DNA of 42,452 nt from Thiodiazotropha sp040507005 (lineage in GTDB: Bacteria; Pseudomonadota; Gammaproteobacteria; Chromatiales; Chromatiaceae), in the NCBI GenBank assembly GCA_040507005.1, contig JBEVVS010000110.1, positions 1 through 42,452 on the forward strand, in the 5' to 3' direction. The notes under the pieces are model-generated. The model had not been told where the DNA came from. It worked only from the letters and a program-made list of their open reading frames with translations, and did not search any database. Shown here in pieces: positions 7,484 to 16,761 of the stretch; position 1 is the first letter of the stretch, and every line of letters begins with the position of its first letter. The position numbers and the translations under genes were made by a program.

Positions 7484-10051
7484 CTACTCCACATCCAACC
7501 TTCTTAAAACCAGTGACCGGGTCGAATTTCCGAGGGATTGAGAACTCGGTGACTGATATTCATAAGAAGTGGTGAAATCCAGATCGACGATATCGCTCGA
7601 TTCAACGTTGATGATGCTGGGTTGTGAGGCGGTTGCATATGCGCCACAAGACTCGCCGGCATCACAGACGACGCCATCCATATCCATGTCTGACCCGGCA
7701 TAAATCAGGTAATCACCCGATGCCACCTCACTAAAGCTGTAGCTGACGTTCTCGCCAACCGCATCCACCATAGCCTGTTGCAAGACCTGGTTGTCATCAC
7801 TATTCACCAGCAGAACATAGTGGATACCCGCATCACCGGTAATGGATATATCCAGGACCTGCATGATGACTTCAACCGTCGCGTTCGCACTGGCGGCACT
7901 GATCTGAATAGTCCCGGAATAGGTCCCGGCGGCCAGTCCGGATCGATCGACGATGGCGTTATAACTGCCATAACCCGAGCCATCCACCTGACTGGCTTGC
8001 AGGGTCAGCCAACTCATGTCTTCAGTGATCTGAACACTGCCCAGGTCACCGCCGATCTGTTCGATGAACAGTGTTGTATTCTGCAGATTATGAGAGAAAT
8101 TCAGGCTCTGTGGATTGACACTCAATGCTGGATCCACGGGCACACCGCCCCCTCCCCGCTGTTGTGCCGCGTCTACCGCCTTGAAGGCATCGATCAAGCC
8201 ATGGCCATAGAGATCGTCTCTCCCCGTGTCACCGAGATCGCTGGTCAGTTCACCTGCAGCCAGCATGCTATCGAACTCAGCAGGGGTCATAGCGGGATAT
8301 ACCGCTTTCATCAGCGCCGCCACCCCGGCGATATGGGGGGCCGCCATGGAGGTGCCGTTATAGAACACCAACTGATAGCTCAGTGTGTCGGATGAATCGT
8401 CTGCACCGGTACTCAATATGCCGTCTGGCTTTGAATCACCATTGAGATCCACGCGCAAATCACCACCAGGCGCCGCCACATCGATCATGGTGCCAAAATT
8501 GGAATAGAACGAGAGTTCGCGATTGATATCCACCGCGCTTACCGACACCACCCCCGGATAGGATGCAGGATAGGTGGGCTGGGAAGTGCTCTCGTTTCCG
8601 GATGCGGCAATAATGATGACACCTTCTGCACGTGCTGCAGCCACCGCTTCCCGTGTCGTCTGGCTATCGGCGTTGCCGCCAAGACTCAGGTTGATGATAT
8701 CGGCTGGTTGCGCAGGCAGTGTTCCGGAGGCATTTGAAAGCCCAGCGGCATAGCGTATCCCTTCCGCCAGATCCAATGTGTTGCCCCCATCCTTACCCAA
8801 TACCCGGATCGGCATGATCCTGCTCTCCCAAGCGACACCGGCAGATCCCAGACTGTTGTTCGTCCGTGCAGCCACCGTACCGGCCACATGGGTGCCGTGA
8901 AAGGACGAGGAGGCGCCATCCTGGAGAGCATCCCCCTCATCGTTGGGGTTGCTGTCTATGCCATTTCCATCACCGGCGCTTTCAGGATCGGAAATGAAAT
9001 CATAGCCCGCGGTGAGCTGGCCGCTCATTTCCGGATGATCGAGCAGCACACCGGTATCGATGACCGCTACAATGACACTATTGTCACCCGTGGTGATATC
9101 CCAGGCCTGAGGCAGATTAATCTGCGGATAGTGCCACTGCAGTGTGTAATGGGTGTCATTTGGGATAGCCGAGGGGTGCACCATGTAGTTGGGCTCTGCA
9201 AAGTCCACGTCATCGCGTTTTCGTAATGCCTTGATTGCAGAGAGGGTATCGAGCTTTTGTTGCTGTTCCGCAGTGACTTGTGTATCGCTCAAAGTGCGCT
9301 CGGCCACCACTGTCGCCTGCTCCTTCAGGGTCAACCGCTGTACCCCGCCACTGTAGTTTTCAGTGTCGATCTGGAACTGCTGCAATAGGGGGTCCTCGAT
9401 TCGGGCCTGCACTGAGAGTTCATTGAAACGAACCAATACCTCATCCGCTATAAAATCATCGGACAGCCTGAGTGCACCGGATGGTAGATCAGCTTGTGGC
9501 GTCAAACCCACGGAAAGCAGGTAGTTGGAGGCACCGTCGAGGGCATAGACATTCACGTAGTACTGCCCATCCTCAGGAATCACCAGTGATTCAAACTTGG
9601 TGACCCCCACAGAGGAGTCAACCAGAGCGCCGTTGAGGTCATACAAGAACAGGTCCAAATCCTCGCCGTTGGCAATATCGGCGATATTGAGTAAAAGAGT
9701 CTGCCCCGCCTGCATATCGATGAGGAAGTAGTCGTCCGTATCCCCTAAATTGTATGAGAGGCCAGGAAAACCTTCGCGAGGCTGATTGACATAACCACCT
9801 ATATTGACAGGATTGGGCACCACCTGAGCAGCGGTGGCGGGATGATTGGGCACTGAGGTGGTCTCCACGTCGTTGACATCACTGTCGGTCACAACGAAGG
9901 AGGGAACGATCAAATTACCGCTGACGGTTACCCTTTGCTGCGAATTGATATCATCGCCATCATCACCTCCGCCGCCGCCCCCGCAGGCCGCAATGATGGA
10001 CGCCACTGCCAGGGAGAGGCCGATCAAGGTCAATTTTTCCAATCGAATCAT
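7484..10051 (-). CDS. Subtilisin-family (S8) protease, lipoprotein
   Basis: An 855-residue secreted serine protease. The start at 10051 is chosen because GGGAGCAGG lies just upstream and a lipoprotein signal follows (AVASIIAAC, Cys23, then a Gly/Asp-rich tether). The open frame extends 27 codons further but lacks these signals. Domains in order are a PPC-like beta domain (about 85-185), a propeptide-like region ending at DFAEPNY (about 200-290), and the S8 catalytic domain (about 300-620) with Asp332 (VIDTG), His385 (HGTH), Asn486 and Ser568 (NGTSMAAPH). A BACON-like beta domain follows (about 640-735), then a C-terminal region (about 740-855) with a DMDMDG calcium-like loop. It should act at the outer membrane or cell surface. 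The PrcB-like gene downstream is a likely partner. The catalytic residues are complete, so it should be active. Confidence 0.92.
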   Translation of the reverse strand: MIRLEKLTLIGLSLAVASIIAACGGGGGGDDGDDINSQQRVTVSGNLIVPSFVVTDSDVNDVETTSVPNHPATAAQVVPNPVNIGGYVNQPREGFPGLSYNLGDTDDYFLIDMQAGQTLLLNIADIANGEDLDLFLYDLNGALVDSSVGVTKFESLVIPEDGQYYVNVYALDGASNYLLSVGLTPQADLPSGALRLSDDFIADEVLVRFNELSVQARIEDPLLQQFQIDTENYSGGVQRLTLKEQATVVAERTLSDTQVTAEQQQKLDTLSAIKALRKRDDVDFAEPNYMVHPSAIPNDTHYTLQWHYPQINLPQAWDITTGDNSVIVAVIDTGVLLDHPEMSGQLTAGYDFISDPESAGDGNGIDSNPNDEGDALQDGASSSFHGTHVAGTVAARTNNSLGSAGVAWESRIMPIRVLGKDGGNTLDLAEGIRYAAGLSNASGTLPAQPADIINLSLGGNADSQTTREAVAAARAEGVIIIAASGNESTSQPTYPASYPGVVSVSAVDINRELSFYSNFGTMIDVAAPGGDLRVDLNGDSKPDGILSTGADDSSDTLSYQLVFYNGTSMAAPHIAGVAALMKAVYPAMTPAEFDSMLAAGELTSDLGDTGRDDLYGHGLIDAFKAVDAAQQRGGGGVPVDPALSVNPQSLNFSHNLQNTTLFIEQIGGDLGSVQITEDMSWLTLQASQVDGSGYGSYNAIVDRSGLAAGTYSGTIQISAASANATVEVIMQVLDISITGDAGIHYVLLVNSDDNQVLQQAMVDAVGENVSYSFSEVASGDYLIYAGSDMDMDGVVCDAGESCGAYATASQPSIINVESSDIVDLDFTTSYEYQSPSSQSLGNSTRSLVLRRLDVE

Positions 10052-10317
10052 ATTACCTGCTCCCAGATTATTCCTTGCTGATTCCCGATACGATAGAGGT
10101 TTCGATTGTAGATGAAGCCCTATCCATTGCAAAGAAGCCAGTTGCCATCTTTAGTTTTTTTTACATCTACGCCTCGATTGCCAGGGCAATGCCATAGAGG
10201 TCTGTTCGAGACCTTGAATCACACTGGTGCCGACGGATCAGAATGACTATGCTCAAAGTTGGATTTTGACTTAACATTATCCCCAAGTTACATATTTCAC
10301 CCTGGTCTAGTAGAAAC

Positions 10318-10818
10318 ATGGGACGATACAAGCCGCCTGCCCCAGCGAAATCCCCCTATATTACCCAAACCGGGTATGAGCAGCTCAAACAGGAGGAACA
10401 GGAGCTATGGGTGCGCCGACGGGATGTGACCAAGGCACTGGCAGCAGCAGCTGCCGAGGGGGACCGGTCAGAGAATGCGGAATACATATATCGCAAAAAG
10501 GAGTTGCGCGAAATCGATTGGCGTATCCGTTATCTACAGAAAAGAATCCCGGTTCTGAAGGTCGTCAACCAGCTGCCGAGCAATCAACAACAGGTCTTTT
10601 TTTCAGCCCGGGTGTGGCTGGAAGACAAAGATGGGAGCGAACAGAGCTACCGGATAGTCGGTCCTGATGAGATCGGTATGCAGGCCAACTATATCAGTCT
10701 CGATTCGCCCCTTGCACAGGCCTTGCTGGGACGCAGTCTGGACGACCAAATCTCGGTTGAAACACCAGGTGGCAAAAAACACTACTGGATTGTAGACATC
10801 CGCTACGACGGTAATTGA
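10318..10818 (+). CDS. greB: Transcription elongation factor GreB
   Basis: A 166-residue Gre factor. It rescues backtracked RNA polymerase by inserting its coiled coil into the secondary channel and stimulating cleavage of the nascent RNA. The N-terminal coiled coil spans about residues 15-85, with the acidic tip in EGDRSENAEYIY. The region between the two coil halves, the KKELREIDWRIRYLQKRI heptads and the C-terminal FKBP-like domain (SYRIVGPDE to the ISVETPGG strand) match GreB more than GreA. The length is typical. It is divergent from the S8 protease gene and converges on srkA with a 29-base gap. I see no clear Shine-Dalgarno sequence before the ATG, and a short proline-rich extension precedes the conserved ITQTGYEQL. 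Confidence 0.94.
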   Translation: MGRYKPPAPAKSPYITQTGYEQLKQEEQELWVRRRDVTKALAAAAAEGDRSENAEYIYRKKELREIDWRIRYLQKRIPVLKVVNQLPSNQQQVFFSARVWLEDKDGSEQSYRIVGPDEIGMQANYISLDSPLAQALLGRSLDDQISVETPGGKKHYWIVDIRYDGN

Positions 10819-10847
10819 TTGAGATTTTCATCAATATCGCACTGGCC

Positions 10848-11840
10848 TCACACCACAATGGGGGGCTCATCCATCTTTGCCAGCTGCTCACGCAGGGTAA
10901 GAATATGCTCTTCCCAGAAGGCCATGCTGTCGAACCAGGGAAACGCCCTGGGAAAAGCCGGGTCATACCAACGCCGGCCCAGCCACCCCGCATAGTGAAC
11001 CAGTCTCAGTGTACGCAAGGCCTCCAATAAGTGGAGCTCCGCGGGATTGAAATCGTAAAATTGACTATATCCTTCCAGCAGATCCGCCGCCCGTTCGCTC
11101 ATGTAGCTGCGATCACCGGAGAGAAACATCCACAGATCCTGTATCGCAGGACCCATTCTGGCATCATCGAAATCGACAATCTGAGGCCCCTCGTCACGCC
11201 AGAGAATATTACCGGGATGACAGTCGCCATGTAAGCGAATCGTTTTGTAGGCCCCGGCTCTGGCATAGCACGCCTCGATGCGCTCGCAGAGATCGGAGAG
11301 CAGGGATTCGTAGGCAGTGACCAGGTGTGCAGGTATAAATCCATGCTGTAGAAGATAACCACTGGGCTCATGCAGGAAGCCGTCCAAGTCGATACCTGGC
11401 CGATGCTCGAAGTCACAGGTGGCACCCAACAGGTGTATCCTGGCGATAAAACGGCCCAATTGAATGAGATGGCTGGGATCATCCAACTCCGGTGCACGTC
11501 CGCCCTTGCAGGGATAGAGGGCAAAGCGGTTCTGCTCATGATAGACCAGGGTTTTGCCCTCCCTGTCAATGATGGGGGGGATGACCGGGATATCCTGCTG
11601 CGCCAGTTCAAGGGTAAATTGGTGCTCCTCCAGGATCGCCTGATCACTCCAGCGATTGGGGCGATAGAACTTGGCCACCAATGGCGGCCCGTCATCCAAG
11701 CCCACCTGATAGACCCTGTTCTCATAACTGTTGAGTGCCAGCATCTGTCCGCTACAGCTGACACCGGTCGACTCAACGGCATCCAGTAGTGCATCTGGTG
11801 TCAGGGCGGCAAATGCCTGCTCTTTCGAATCTGCTTCCAT
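10848..11840 (-). CDS. srkA: Stress response kinase A (YihE/RdoA)
   Basis: A 330-residue protein kinase-like enzyme of the APH/choline kinase fold. In E. coli, SrkA is a Ser/Thr kinase that counters stress-induced death by opposing MazEF. Visible parts are the family start AFAALTPDALLDAVES, the NRVYQVG and VAKFYRP lobe with the ATP-site Lys, the catalytic loop LHGDCHPGNILW (Asp206, Asn211), and the metal-binding IVDFDDARMGP (Asp223). All catalytic positions are kept and the length matches E. coli. The gene is convergent with greB. In E. coli srkA is followed by dsbA, which is not the case here, so the context gives no further hint. Confident call. Confidence 0.93.
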   Translation of the reverse strand: MEADSKEQAFAALTPDALLDAVESTGVSCSGQMLALNSYENRVYQVGLDDGPPLVAKFYRPNRWSDQAILEEHQFTLELAQQDIPVIPPIIDREGKTLVYHEQNRFALYPCKGGRAPELDDPSHLIQLGRFIARIHLLGATCDFEHRPGIDLDGFLHEPSGYLLQHGFIPAHLVTAYESLLSDLCERIEACYARAGAYKTIRLHGDCHPGNILWRDEGPQIVDFDDARMGPAIQDLWMFLSGDRSYMSERAADLLEGYSQFYDFNPAELHLLEALRTLRLVHYAGWLGRRWYDPAFPRAFPWFDSMAFWEEHILTLREQLAKMDEPPIVV

Positions 11841-12054
11841 CTCTATCTTGATACTCTGAATTGAACCGCGGTTATTTTTGTTTGACTGCCTGTCATCAAC
11901 AATAGTGCCTTAGTATGAAACAATGGCATTCTTGCAGTCTTGAACATGACCCATTAAAGTCCCTGGTTTATATCATCCCGGTCAATGAACTGCCTGGTAC
12001 CGCAGATCACATGAAAAATCACAATCACACCGTTAGCCGATGGCAGGCAGCATC

Positions 12055-12732
12055 ATGACATCAATAGACGATAGACTCAAAGCGCCAAACGATAACTGGC
12101 TGCAGCGTTGGCAAGATAACAATATCGGTTGGCATCATGTGGATTTCAATCAGCATCTGCTGAACCATTGGCACGCCCTCTATCTGCCTCAAGGCTCATT
12201 GGTATTGGCCCCTCTCTGCGGTAAAAGCAGGGATATGGCCTGGTTGGCCGGTCAGGGATACCGTATCCGCGGTATTGAATTAAGCCCACTGGCGATTGAG
12301 GCCTTTTTCAGGGAACATGCCCTGCACCCCAGGATTGAGCGCCTGGGCGATTTTGAGTGCTGGCGTGACGGACCCTACGAGATCTATTGTGGCGACATCT
12401 TTGACCTTGAACAGCTGGATAACAGCGATATCAATGCAGTCTATGACCGTGCCTCCCTGGTAGCACTGAATCCCGATCAACGGCTCCACTACGCACAGAT
12501 GCTACAGCGTTTTCTCCCCGAACAGGCAAGGGTTTTGTTGATCACCATGGAGTATCCCCAGGGAGAGATGGACGGCCCTCCCTTCAGTGTCTCGGATGAA
12601 GAAGTCAGAGCCCTGTTTGCCCAGCGTTTTACCATCCAGCACCTGCATAGCTTGAATATCCTGCAAGATACCGAGCGATACCGGGAAAAAGGTGTCAGCC
12701 AGATGTTGGAACACGTCTATCTATTGAAGTAA
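12055..12732 (+). CDS. tpm: Thiopurine S-methyltransferase
   Basis: A SAM-dependent methyltransferase of the TPMT family, about 225 residues. Bacterial members methylate thiopurines and detoxify selenium and tellurium oxyanions by forming volatile methylated species. Diagnostic elements are WLQRWQDNNIGWHH near the N-terminus, the SAM-binding motif LVLAPLCGKSRDMAWLA, then RIRGIELSPLAIEAFF, and the motif YDRASLVALNPDQRLHYAQM. I start at 12055 because CAGG lies at good spacing there; an in-frame ATG five codons earlier (12040) has no obvious ribosome binding site. It converges on yaeQ with only seven bases between the stops. Confidence 0.92.
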   Translation: MTSIDDRLKAPNDNWLQRWQDNNIGWHHVDFNQHLLNHWHALYLPQGSLVLAPLCGKSRDMAWLAGQGYRIRGIELSPLAIEAFFREHALHPRIERLGDFECWRDGPYEIYCGDIFDLEQLDNSDINAVYDRASLVALNPDQRLHYAQMLQRFLPEQARVLLITMEYPQGEMDGPPFSVSDEEVRALFAQRFTIQHLHSLNILQDTERYREKGVSQMLEHVYLLK

Positions 12733-12739
12733 CCATCTC

Positions 12740-13279
12740 TCAAGGAAACCAGTTTTGGATATCAATGGTTACCGTTTGCCGGTCATCCGACAACCAGATC
12801 TGATCGTCCTGAATCGTGGCGTGCAGGGACATATTCCGCTGAGCAAGTGATTCAAGTTGCCCGTCTCCCACCACGGATAACATGACTATGCGCAAATTGG
12901 TGAATCGGCGTACCCTATCCTGCTGCTGAGACCACCAGACTGACGCACTTCGCTCTGCATACAGATAGACAATAACCTGTTTAGCCAATCCACAGGCGCG
13001 TCGCAGACGCTTCTCATCCAGTTGGCCCAATTCGATCCACAAATCAATCTCATTGCTCAGATTCTTGTTCCAGAGTTCAGGCTCGTCATCGGTGGACAAC
13101 CCCTTGGTGAAGGTAAGGGCCTCATCCGCATTGAGCGCAAATGCGATCAGGCGGACCAACAATCTCTGGTCCGTCTCGGAGGGATGACGCGCCAAAGTCA
13201 GGTTATAGGTCTGGTAATGCCCCCTCTCCATGTCGGAGATCTGGAGCTCGGCTTTAAAAACAGTTGCCTTCAGGGCCAA
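12740..13279 (-). CDS. yaeQ: YaeQ family protein
   Basis: A 179-residue member of the YaeQ family, whose structure is a PD-(D/E)XK nuclease-like fold; no reaction is firmly established. The whole length matches from memory of E. coli YaeQ: MALKATVFKAEL at the start, LTLARHPSETDQRLLVRL, the nuclease-like DEPELW and IDLWIELGQLDEKRL, ASVWWSQQQ and the tail SLHATIQDDQIWLSDD. The start codon is TTG, placed by this N-terminal match, with AAAGGTG upstream. arfB lies 79 bases upstream on the same strand. In E. coli yaeQ and arfB are also neighbours but in the opposite order, which suggests a conserved link that survived rearrangement. Confidence 0.93.
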   Translation of the reverse strand: MALKATVFKAELQISDMERGHYQTYNLTLARHPSETDQRLLVRLIAFALNADEALTFTKGLSTDDEPELWNKNLSNEIDLWIELGQLDEKRLRRACGLAKQVIVYLYAERSASVWWSQQQDRVRRFTNLRIVMLSVVGDGQLESLAQRNMSLHATIQDDQIWLSDDRQTVTIDIQNWFP

Positions 13280-13358
13280 TATACAAACACCTTTATTAAG
13301 TTTACAGATTGTTTCAAGTTATTATGATCGCTTGTTCAGTGCAAATGCTAGCGCAATG

Positions 13359-13775
13359 TTATTCATCCACCTTGCGTCTTAGTGCTTTCTGTCTTCCATG
13401 TTTGGTTTTACTATCCAGTCGGCGTCGATTAGCTGCCCTTGTGGGTTTTGTCGGGATACGTTTCTTAGGGTTTGTACTAACACGCTTAATTAGCAATTGG
13501 AGTCTTTGCAAGGCATCCTGGCGATTTCTTTCCTGATCTCTGTAGCGCTGCGCCTTGATGATAATAGTGCCATCCTTATTGATTCTTTTATCATTCAGTT
13601 TCAATAAGCGGTGGCGATAGTACTCAGGCAAAGATGATTTGATTATGTCAAAACGCAAATGAATGGCAGATGCCACCTTGTTGACATTCTGCCCACCCGC
13701 GCCTTGTGAACGAATCGCGCTGATTTCGATCTCATTATCAGGGATTGAGACATGCTTTGATATTTTCAGTGCCAT
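13359..13775 (-). CDS. arfB: Alternative ribosome-rescue factor B (peptidyl-tRNA hydrolase)
   Basis: A 138-residue class I release-factor-like protein (YaeJ/ArfB). It hydrolyses peptidyl-tRNA on ribosomes stalled without a stop codon. The catalytic GGQ lies at residues 27-29 within IRSQGAGGQNVNKVASAIHL. The protein lacks the codon-recognition domains of RF1/RF2 and ends in a long Arg/Lys-rich tail (about residues 100-138), which in E. coli enters the empty mRNA channel. Length and layout match the family. Likely operon with yaeQ just downstream. Confidence 0.95.
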   Translation of the reverse strand: MALKISKHVSIPDNEIEISAIRSQGAGGQNVNKVASAIHLRFDIIKSSLPEYYRHRLLKLNDKRINKDGTIIIKAQRYRDQERNRQDALQRLQLLIKRVSTNPKKRIPTKPTRAANRRRLDSKTKHGRQKALRRKVDE

Positions 13776-13978
13776 GGAACCAACTACCCAATGGTAATAT
13801 TTTTGTTATGCAAAGCTGCCTCTGGCCTGTATCAGCACCTCGAGTGTTCTGAGCCAGGGGCCGGCTAGCATAGTTTGCCTAATACTGACGATATTTATGG
13901 ATATTTTCCACCTATACTACGGTGATACATCAAGAAACAAAACCAGTAGAAAATGTACTTTCAAATACGAGGGTTGGA

Positions 13979-15109
13979 ATGAGACATCAGCATAAATCAA
14001 CTGTTCTCTTTACCGCGTTACTGTTGTCTATAGCGTTCAATGTTTCCGCTGCTTCCGTCAAAACGGAAAAACAGATCATCGACTATGAAATTCTGGTTGA
14101 TGGGTTATACAAGCCTTGGTCTGTTGCATTCCTCCCTGAAGGCGGCATGCTCATCAGTGAAAAACGCGGCACCCTTCGCTATGTCAATCCTCAAGGAGAA
14201 CTTGAGGAGAAACCCATTCGAGGCCTTCCACCGATACAGGAGCATCGTCAGGGGGGGCTTCTTGACGTTGTCTTGCACCCGGACTTCAAACAGAACCGTT
14301 TGATCTATTTCTCCTATACAGAGTCGGACGGTGGGAAACTTGGTACCACTGTGGCGAGGGGCAGATTGGAAGGGCGTAATCTAAAACAGTTGCAAATTAT
14401 TTTTCGCATGGCCCGAAAAACCTCTGCACGCCAACATTTCGGATCACGCCTGGTGTTCGACCGGCAGGGACATCTCTATATTACGCTCGGTGACCGTGGT
14501 GATCGCCCACGGGCGCAGGATCTCAATGATCACGCAGGTTCTTTAATCCGTGTCAATGACGATGGGAGCGTGCCATCACAAAACCCATTTGTTGGCCAAG
14601 CCGGTAAATTACCTGAGATCTACAGCTATGGACATCGCAATATCCAGGGAGCAGCTCTGCACCCTGAAAACGGGAAGCTGTGGACCCACGAGCATGGCCC
14701 CCAGGGCGGTGACGAGATAAACATACCCGACCCCGGCGCCAACTACGGCTGGCCTGTTATAACCTACGGCGTAAACTACGTCAGCGGGACGAAAATCGGT
14801 GAAGGCACGCATAAGCCCGGCATGGTTCAGCCTGTCCACTATTGGGTGCCCTCCATTGGCCCGTCAGGCATGGCCTTCTATACAGGTGAAAAATTCAAAC
14901 AGTGGAAGGGCAACCTGTTTGTCGGCTCACTCAAGTTCAACCAACTCGTAAGACTGGAACTGGACGGTGAGACCGTTATTCACGAAGAGCGAATGCTTAG
15001 CGGTGAACTTGGCAGGATTCGGGATGTACGGCAGGGCCCTGACGGCCTTATCTACCTGTTGGTCGATGCAAACAATGGGCAACTTATTCGATTGTTTCCC
15101 AAACCATAG
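13979..15109 (+). CDS. PQQ-dependent aldose sugar dehydrogenase
   Basis: A secreted six-bladed beta-propeller of the soluble glucose/aldose sugar dehydrogenase family (YliI-like), about 376 residues. Family members oxidise sugars in the periplasm with PQQ as cofactor. The start at 13979 is supported by GAGGG five bases upstream and by a signal peptide (STVLFTALLLSIAFNVSA) right after it; a longer in-frame ATG at 13922 lacks these. Family motifs are GLYKPWSVAFLPEGGMLISE, GGLLDVVLHPDF, GSRLVFDRQGHLYITLGDRG, YSYGHRNIQGAALHP, WTHEHGPQGGDEIN and GANYGWPV. These cover the PQQ and Ca2+ sites. No PQQ synthesis gene is in the window, so cofactor supply is unknown. Confidence 0.92.
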   Translation: MRHQHKSTVLFTALLLSIAFNVSAASVKTEKQIIDYEILVDGLYKPWSVAFLPEGGMLISEKRGTLRYVNPQGELEEKPIRGLPPIQEHRQGGLLDVVLHPDFKQNRLIYFSYTESDGGKLGTTVARGRLEGRNLKQLQIIFRMARKTSARQHFGSRLVFDRQGHLYITLGDRGDRPRAQDLNDHAGSLIRVNDDGSVPSQNPFVGQAGKLPEIYSYGHRNIQGAALHPENGKLWTHEHGPQGGDEINIPDPGANYGWPVITYGVNYVSGTKIGEGTHKPGMVQPVHYWVPSIGPSGMAFYTGEKFKQWKGNLFVGSLKFNQLVRLELDGETVIHEERMLSGELGRIRDVRQGPDGLIYLLVDANNGQLIRLFPKP

Positions 15110-15160
15110 GCTAGACCAACTATTGCTTAAAAGTTATATCAACCAACCCTTTGTCACATA

Positions 15161-15835
15161 ATGCAATCACCGACCAAAGAAAAACAGTCTCGAGGTTTGC
15201 TGTGGATTTTGACGCTATTTCTCTGTCTTGGACCGGCATCGGTCGTTGCAATTGATGATAAAGAGTTACTCACGCGATTACGCAGTGGTGGTTACACACT
15301 CTATTTTCGACATGTGGCAACGGATTGGTCGATCCAGGATCGAGTCAGCAAAGCCGGGGATTGGTTGAGTTGTGATGTGCGTCAAATGCGGCAACTGTCG
15401 GACAGGGGGCGTGCTGATGCAAGCGCTATCGGTCAGGCGATCCGCAAGCTGGGTATTCCAGTCGGGCAGGTGTTAGCGAGCCCCTATTGCAGGACGATGG
15501 AAACAGCACAACTGTTCAATATCGGGTCGATTGAGTCAACCACTGCAGTCATGAATCTGCGCAGTGCCGGATATTTCGGTGGGCGGGATAAAATCCTTGC
15601 CAGTGCACAGCGCTTGTTTTCCACACCGCCTGCTGCTGGCGCTAACAGGATTGTCGTAGCACACGGAAATGTTGCTCGAGAGGCAACACCGGTCTACCCG
15701 GATGAGGGTGAGGGGGTGGTGTTGCTTGCGGACGGCAAGGGCGGTTTCGATGTGATTGCACGCATCCCCCTCGAGCGCTGGCGCCGGATGCTTGAAGTCG
15801 ATATGGGCAATCAGGGCGATAGTGTCAATCGGTAA
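15161..15835 (+). CDS. Histidine phosphatase family protein, exported
   Basis: A 224-residue phosphoglycerate mutase-like (histidine phosphatase) protein with an N-terminal signal peptide (GLLWILTLFLCLGPASVVA), so it probably acts in the periplasm. The nucleophile motif is FRHVATDW (Arg50, His51), followed by SPYCRTMETA (Arg111, Glu114) and the second histidine in VVAHGN (His168). These make the expected 2H phosphatase pocket. The substrate cannot be told from sequence. It lies 51 bases after the sugar dehydrogenase and could be co-transcribed. Its last 25 bases overlap the end of the convergent NHL-repeat gene. Confidence 0.85.
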   Translation: MQSPTKEKQSRGLLWILTLFLCLGPASVVAIDDKELLTRLRSGGYTLYFRHVATDWSIQDRVSKAGDWLSCDVRQMRQLSDRGRADASAIGQAIRKLGIPVGQVLASPYCRTMETAQLFNIGSIESTTAVMNLRSAGYFGGRDKILASAQRLFSTPPAAGANRIVVAHGNVAREATPVYPDEGEGVVLLADGKGGFDVIARIPLERWRRMLEVDMGNQGDSVNR

Positions 15836-16674
15836 CGGACAATGCGGTCGTTGCCGGAATCCGACAGCCAAAGATCGCTTCCACGTACTTCCACCCCTTC
15901 CGGGGTCCTGAACTTGTCGGGGCCGCGACCGGGACTACCGTCACCGAGCACCAGGCCAAGCTTTCCATCGGGTGTGATGAACTTGATCTGGTGGTTGTTC
16001 TTGTCCGCCGCGACCAGACTACCGTCATCCAGCAGATCCATGTAGCGCACGCCATCGAAGTCGTAGGACTCACGGGTCAACTCTCTTTTCACATCGAGCT
16101 CTGGAGTAAGCAGCAGTATGCGGTCATTGCCTGCATCAGCTAGCCAGATATCCAATCCATTCGCCGCCAGTTCCAAATCGTGCGGTGATGACAGTCCACG
16201 AATCTCATCCACCATCACACCTTTTTCAAACGCCACAAGGTTATTCGACCAGGCACCAGCCACATAGATGCGGCCATTGGGGTGGGCGAGGACGCCTTCC
16301 GGGCCCCTGATAGCTTTCGTCAGCTCACCGATCTGGGTGGCCTCGGTACCGTTTAGCGAGTAGATGATCACGCGGTTATTGTGGGTATCGGCGACATAGG
16401 CCCGACCCTTGGTATCGAAATCGATGTCATGCGTACCTGATTGATGGTCATCCCCAAATGCACCGATCAAGTCGAGTGTTTCAGGATTGAGGATGGCGAT
16501 ACGATTGTTGCCCACGTCAGAGACGAACAGATAACTTCCATCAGGAGACAATTTGAGGTCATGGGGGTTTGAAAGTACTGGCCTGCTGGCGTGCACTAGT
16601 GATGCGGAAATCTCCGCATGCAGTGGCCACCCTATTAGGCTCAACAGCAATAAGGCGACAATCTGTTGTCTCAT
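15811..16674 (-). CDS. NHL-repeat beta-propeller protein, exported
   Basis: A 287-residue protein with a signal peptide (IVALLLLSLIGWPLHA) and about six NHL repeats of roughly 45 residues. Each carries the pattern DLKLSPDGSYLFVSDVGNNRIAIL: examples are YVADTHNNRVIIYS, IYVAGAWSNNLVAF, IWLADAGNDRILLL and LWLSDSGNDRIVRY. The fold should be a six-bladed propeller in the periplasm. Such proteins bind ligands or proteins, or act as lyases; nothing here decides which. GAGGG seven bases upstream supports the start. The 3' end overlaps the convergent phosphatase gene by 25 bases. Confidence 0.85.
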   Translation of the reverse strand: MRQQIVALLLLSLIGWPLHAEISASLVHASRPVLSNPHDLKLSPDGSYLFVSDVGNNRIAILNPETLDLIGAFGDDHQSGTHDIDFDTKGRAYVADTHNNRVIIYSLNGTEATQIGELTKAIRGPEGVLAHPNGRIYVAGAWSNNLVAFEKGVMVDEIRGLSSPHDLELAANGLDIWLADAGNDRILLLTPELDVKRELTRESYDFDGVRYMDLLDDGSLVAADKNNHQIKFITPDGKLGLVLGDGSPGRGPDKFRTPEGVEVRGSDLWLSDSGNDRIVRYRLTLSP

Positions 16675-16761
16675 GTCAACGCCCTCATCGACTGTGGATT
16701 GATGGTGCTGTCCAGACTATGCAAGATTCGCCGAGTGCTGATGAACGAATCCATTGAAATG

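Noticed and set aside
10052..10132. 27-codon upstream extension of the S8 protease
   Set aside because: It would bury the lipoprotein signal, and the downstream ATG has a strong ribosome binding site.
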